Positions 60,901-64,000 of a DNA stretch of 64,000 nucleotides are shown here, piece after piece. Numbering within the stretch: the stretch's first letter is position 1; each line of letters opens with the position of its first letter. Location of the stretch: NCBI GenBank assembly GCA_002633005.1, contig NMRA01000148.1, positions 765,244 to 829,243 of the forward strand, written 5' to 3'. The notes below the pieces were generated by a model, which was given only the letters and a program-made list of their open reading frames with translations, ran no database searches and was not told the origin of the DNA. The position numbers and the translations under genes were made by a program. This stretch comes from Phoronis australis (Eukaryota; Phoronida; Phoronidae).

Positions 60901-62776
60901 AGGTTCGACTGTATTTTGGCAGTACGTAATGTAAAGGTTTGTGTTTACGCGGAACACAAAACTAACTGTGACAAGGTTTAATCCACACAGCGATTGAAGA
61001 GTAGCTCTAAAACTAAGATATCTTGTCAAAGTTTCAACAAAACAAATTTAAACTGTATCAAAACCATGGATCATACCAAATTGATCAACCAACTCTTCAG
61101 GTCATTCACAGAGTCTCCATTAAAAACGTTGTGTGTTTTTAAATTGTGTACTTTGTCAATGTGTATCTATACTACTGTTACACTACACTACCTTCGAAAA
61201 ATTCCATTGAAAAGCTGGCGACGTGAACATCACGAACATCATACACAGTGAAGTAGAACACCAGATGGCTCCCTCTAGTGGAATAGCTCACTGAGATCTT
61301 CATATTGCCCCTACTATTGCTGACAAAGTACCTTCCACATATCTGCTTCACATATTTCAAACTGTCACTCTTCTGACATGCCCCAGCCAGAAAGCCACCA
61401 TTGTCACATAGAACTAGTGCATCCATACATTTACGCACCAGTAGCGAGTCACTTGATGTAAAAGGTCGGTCATAATCACTGGGAAGAACACAAGTGTGAA
61501 ACAACGTAGGTACACTGGTGATTGATGGCCAATCACAATTGTCAACAGCTTTAGGCAAGTGTTCATCTTCACTTAAACACAAAGCACCTTGAAGTTTCTC
61601 AGTAAGCCATGGGGGAAGGCGAGCAATGTTATCAAATTCTTGTTGGAACAACTGGAAACGAGACACGGCTGTAGCGTAAACAATCCTTTTCCTATTTGAT
61701 TTTTGATCATGCAAGCTGAACAATTTCTGTTTCAGGACATAAGAATCTCTTGAAAATGAAGTAATGGAAGACCAAACATCAAAGCGTGGAATGGAGACAA
61801 TGCTGGAATGTAAGTCCTCTTGTAAGTCATAATCACATGTCACTGGTGTTAATTTATAGTCGTGAAGCCTTGAGTCACATAGCACAAAGGAGGGTGGCCT
61901 GAGCTGGAGAGTAGGTAGAACCCATCCGGCTTCAAACAGATCGCATATTTTGGATGACTTCCCAAGATCTAAAACAAAGGAATGCATGGAGATTATGAAA
62001 ACCATTCAGTATGAAGTTAGGAATATTCAAGTGCTGTGAAGCTGCCTTCAGTAAAAATGTATTTTTGATTCATGCCACATACATAACATTATAAAGCTGA
62101 CCTCAACTTGTACCTCACTTACACTAGAAGTGATTTTTGTGTTACACACCCGAACTGTGGGATGAGTATCCAGATTTCACTGATCGGCTTGCTAGTCTGG
62201 ATACAGCCTCGTAGTTATCAGTTTGACAGCGATAGCAAGGGGAGAAAGTTGGCAAACCAATGTTTACATAGTTCAGCTCTCTCATTGTCTGCGTTCATCT
62301 GATATATAGCTCACGGAATCCAGCAATTATGTTGTAAACAGTGCAACTGATGCTAAACTATACTTAAAAATACTATTTCCAAACGATGTTAAATAAATGT
62401 CATGAAAAAGATGTGTTTTATATGAAATACTATCACTAAAAGACTTTGAACAGAGAAAAACGGTTAACTTTCAGAGAAATTAGGCTTACTTTCACCTGCT
62501 GATTCGTTTGTATGACTGTAAGCTCTGATCCACTTACTACGACAGCATTGTGTACCAACACAACAGGCTGGTTTGTCAAGTTTAATCGAACGTGATACAA
62601 GGTCAGAAATTTCTTGGTTTTAGCAGTCCAAGGGAATGGTATGTAAGGGCGCTTGGTAAGAAGTGGGAGTTCAACAACATAAGTGCTTAAAAGGTCATGA
62701 CCAACTTGTTGAGACTGGTTCCACTGAGTAATTAGCAAGTTTCTTACCTTCACAAGCTCAGACATCGCATACTGAC
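57177..62776 (-). CDS. Multi-hotdog-domain protein, acyl thioesterase-like (3' part, span)
   Basis: I do not recognise a named gene. Exons 61192-61968, 60023-60148 and 57177-57931 join in phase 1 without frame conflict. An exon at 62496-62776 lies upstream, and the gene may start beyond the window. The protein shows repeated hotdog-fold patterns: a strand, a V-P-x-D-x-D turn, an amphipathic helix and hydrophobic strands. The last module has LPQDIDANKHSNQSSYLRH (D-x-N-x-H-x-N type signature), then VSHLSKYYAGESVLGDNLEV and KPIFYCTLRY, as in 4HBT/acyl-ACP thioesterases. The module before it has VGQSSFDTGFKMLFNGK and ILFGQTRVVVVDKE. Exon 61192-61968 is an earlier, more diverged copy (VLPSDYDRPFTSSDSLL). 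Likely role: acyl-thioester binding or hydrolysis, inferred from fold only. No signal peptide is seen in the part available. Confidence 0.65.
57932..60022 (-). other. Intron of the multi-hotdog gene with a minisatellite
   Basis: A 2.1 kb intron. It holds the 32-bp minisatellite (58595-59408) and the right end of a MITE family 1 copy near 59940-59962 (caaatttgtgagattttact). An open frame at 59584-59793 has plausible splice sites but the wrong phase, so it is not counted as an exon. Confidence 0.75.
58595..59408. repeat. 32-bp minisatellite, about 25 copies
   Basis: The unit tgtagcatcacacacataca followed by tgtgcccaatgt is repeated head to tail with frequent point variants: catacata/cacacata, catgtg/catgag and aattgtg. 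Two units are shortened near 59120 and 59340. Variant units alternate in local blocks, so parts of the array duplicated together. Confidence 0.96.
60023..60148 (-). CDS. Multi-hotdog protein, 126-base exon
   Basis: Acceptor ctaatttatag, donor gtgtgt (minus); phase 1 on both sides. It codes PSFVRKDNYSVWVGNG then RSSDKTQWSCSTMVPLGYDG and FNTKT. It supplies the first strands and the VPLGYDGF turn of a hotdog module whose helix is in the next exon. Frame closure on both sides supports it. Confidence 0.8.
60149..61191 (-). other. Intron of the multi-hotdog gene with a 420-bp TIR element
   Basis: A 1.0 kb intron; 60493-60912 is a terminal-inverted-repeat element. Nothing else was seen. Confidence 0.8.
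60493..60912. mobile_element. 420-bp non-autonomous DNA transposon (ACAGTCGAACC ends)
   Basis: Left end acagtcgaaccttgttacaa and right end ttgtaatgaggttcgactgt are inverted repeats over about 20 bases. The ends resemble pogo/Tc1-mariner-type MITEs. There is no coding region. A duplicated TA at the borders is not evident. Confidence 0.75.
61192..61968 (-). CDS. Multi-hotdog protein, large upstream exon (diverged copy)
   Basis: Acceptor ctttgttttag, donor gtagtg (minus); 258 full codons, phase 1 at both ends. It codes one module with FDVWSSITSFSRDSYVLKQK and RIVYATAVSRFQLF, and a second with LFHTCVLPSDYDRPFTSSDS, RKCMDALV, NMKISVSYSTRGSHLVFYF and HVASFSMEFFE. The layout parallels the last two modules, but the D-x-N-x-H-x-N signature is not kept, so this half may be non-catalytic. 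Confidence 0.8.
61969..62495 (-). other. Intron region that probably hides one small exon
   Basis: The upstream exon ends in phase 0 and the downstream one begins in phase 1, so they cannot be joined directly. A small exon or a different splice site is needed here; I did not find a convincing one. The plus-strand frame at 62108-62302 has no domain. Confidence 0.5.
62496..62776 (-). CDS. Multi-hotdog protein, upstream exon (may contain the start codon)
   Basis: Acceptor tcctgtctcag; donor either gtgaaa after QTNQQ or gtaagt a little earlier, both phase 0. It codes MSELVKVRNLLITQWNQ, LLSTYVVELPLLTKRPYIPF, KKFLTLYHVRLNLTNQPVVL and VHNAVVVSGSELTVIQTNQQ, strand-rich like the other modules. The Met at 62765 could be the start, or the exon could be internal (an open frame extends to the acceptor). 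Confidence 0.6.
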
Positions 62777-64000
62777 CTGAGACAGGAGCAAGATGAGGCC
62801 AGTTTTAAAATGGCAAGTAGCCTAAATCAAAAGTTAAATTTCTTCAAAAACTTTATATATAGCAGCTTTAAGAATCAAATCTTTAAATTGGTTATTCACT
62901 GAGGTTCAGTGCATGGCAATAACATTTAAATTTAGTCCATGCATTTGAATAGGTGTTAATACTGCATTTCCTTAGCATTTAGCTTAAAAAATGAATTAAA
63001 CCACTTCTAAGCTCATAATGTTGGTCTCATAATACTCCTTACTATGATAGTTCTGTTATCTGCAAGAACATCGAAACCATCAGCTACTCATGAAAACTCT
63101 CAAGAATTTTTTGGTGTTGGCCAAACCATATGCAAATACAGAAATGGCATATGCACGCATTACTGTAACTTAAGTTGCCAGGTCATTTAGCAACAATTCG
63201 GATAAGTGTGGTAATGTTTCTAAACCCAAAGTGCTTCAGTTAAGAATTCAACACTGACAAGTAAATAGCGTGGAAATGCTCATTAATCTCAAGGTCTTCT
63301 GGAGTCAGTATACTCCTATGAATGGGAAAAACTGTGTAAGCTAGCAACTTTTCCCATCATAAGATGCTGCAGTAGTTGGCAGTTGAGAGACTGGATTCAT
63401 ATATAATGCAAATTAGTACATAACAAAGCATAACATACCCAAGACCTAATCTTCTATTTAGACTAGGTTCTGAGCTGAGCTATGTTCTGTAGACACAAGA
63501 CATATAAGCTTACATACTCTTCTGGCGAAAAATCTCCGTACATGGAATGGAAACATTAAATTCTATCCCATAATCTGGCCAGACTGCATGCAACCGCGTG
63601 ATGTGATTTTATTCGCGTTCAATTGGAATAGAATAGTTGGTAAAACAAATCTGCAGGTCATTTACAAATTTAATTTACCACAGACCGAAAGTGACACCAC
63701 TGAACTGCTGTAGTAATTCAAGGAGATTCTTCCATTTGGTCCAACTCTAGCCATTCTCTCCAAGAAATTACACCGAGTCAAAATGTGTTCACAGGAAAAT
63801 CACCAATTAAACAGTTTTGTGAACTCGTGGTAAATATGCTGATTCATCTGTATGGTTCACAGATGGTGTAGCATGAATTTCAAATCTTAAAAGACTGAAT
63901 ATTGCTGGTTTGAACAAATGTGTTAGTAGATGAATAGGCCACACCCATTTTGTTTATCTAGTAGATGAATAGGCCACACCCATTTTGTTTATCTCCCGTT
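62777..64000. other. Right edge: upstream intron or flank of the multi-hotdog gene
   Basis: AT-rich, with no exon recognised. A perfect 35-bp tandem duplication lies at the very end. Confidence 0.65.
63925..63994. repeat. 35-bp perfect tandem duplication at the window end
   Basis: Two head-to-tail units starting agtagatgaataggccacac and ending ttgtttatct, at 63925 and 63960. The array may continue past the window. Confidence 0.95.

Overview
The window is animal nuclear DNA: AT-rich, with coding exons separated by long GT-AG introns and many small transposon remnants. Protein similarity points to an invertebrate, perhaps a marine deuterostome or lophotrochozoan, but nothing in the window fixes the phylum.

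Layout. (1) 1-24.0 kb, plus strand: the C-terminal half of ANKFY1 (Rabankyrin-5), 12 exons coding about 602 residues of ankyrin repeats and a C-terminal FYVE zinc finger. Its 7.6 kb eighth intron holds an antisense single-exon class A GPCR (15.9-17.0 kb), a 41-bp satellite and a broken Penelope-like retroelement. (2) 24.0-29.3 kb: intergenic, with repeats. (3) 29.3-43.5 kb, minus strand: a complete nine-coding-exon gene for a 723-residue protein I do not recognise. It has a compact basic/aromatic N-terminal third and a Ser/Lys/Asp-rich tail with six RPxSA-type repeats. A possible 5' noncoding exon lies near 45.0 kb. (4) 45-51 kb: intergenic, with MITEs, diverged repeats and a few CpG-containing patches that might be promoters or first exons. 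(5) 51.0-53.6 kb, plus strand: a complete four-exon ferritin heavy-chain gene (172 residues, full ferroxidase centre), with a TATA box and an iron-responsive element in the 5' leader. (6) 53.6-57.2 kb: a degenerate repeat array and a dead non-LTR retrotransposon fragment. (7) 57.2 kb to beyond 62.8 kb, minus strand: the 3' part of a gene for a multi-hotdog-domain (acyl thioesterase-like) protein. One of its introns carries a 32-bp minisatellite of about 25 copies.

The genes do not form a pathway: the endosomal Rab5 effector, orphan GPCR, low-complexity protein, iron store and putative thioesterase are unrelated neighbours. The least familiar loci are the 723-residue protein and the multi-hotdog protein. 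Exon limits were set by eye from splice signals, reading-frame closure and protein similarity. No alignment or folding program was run.
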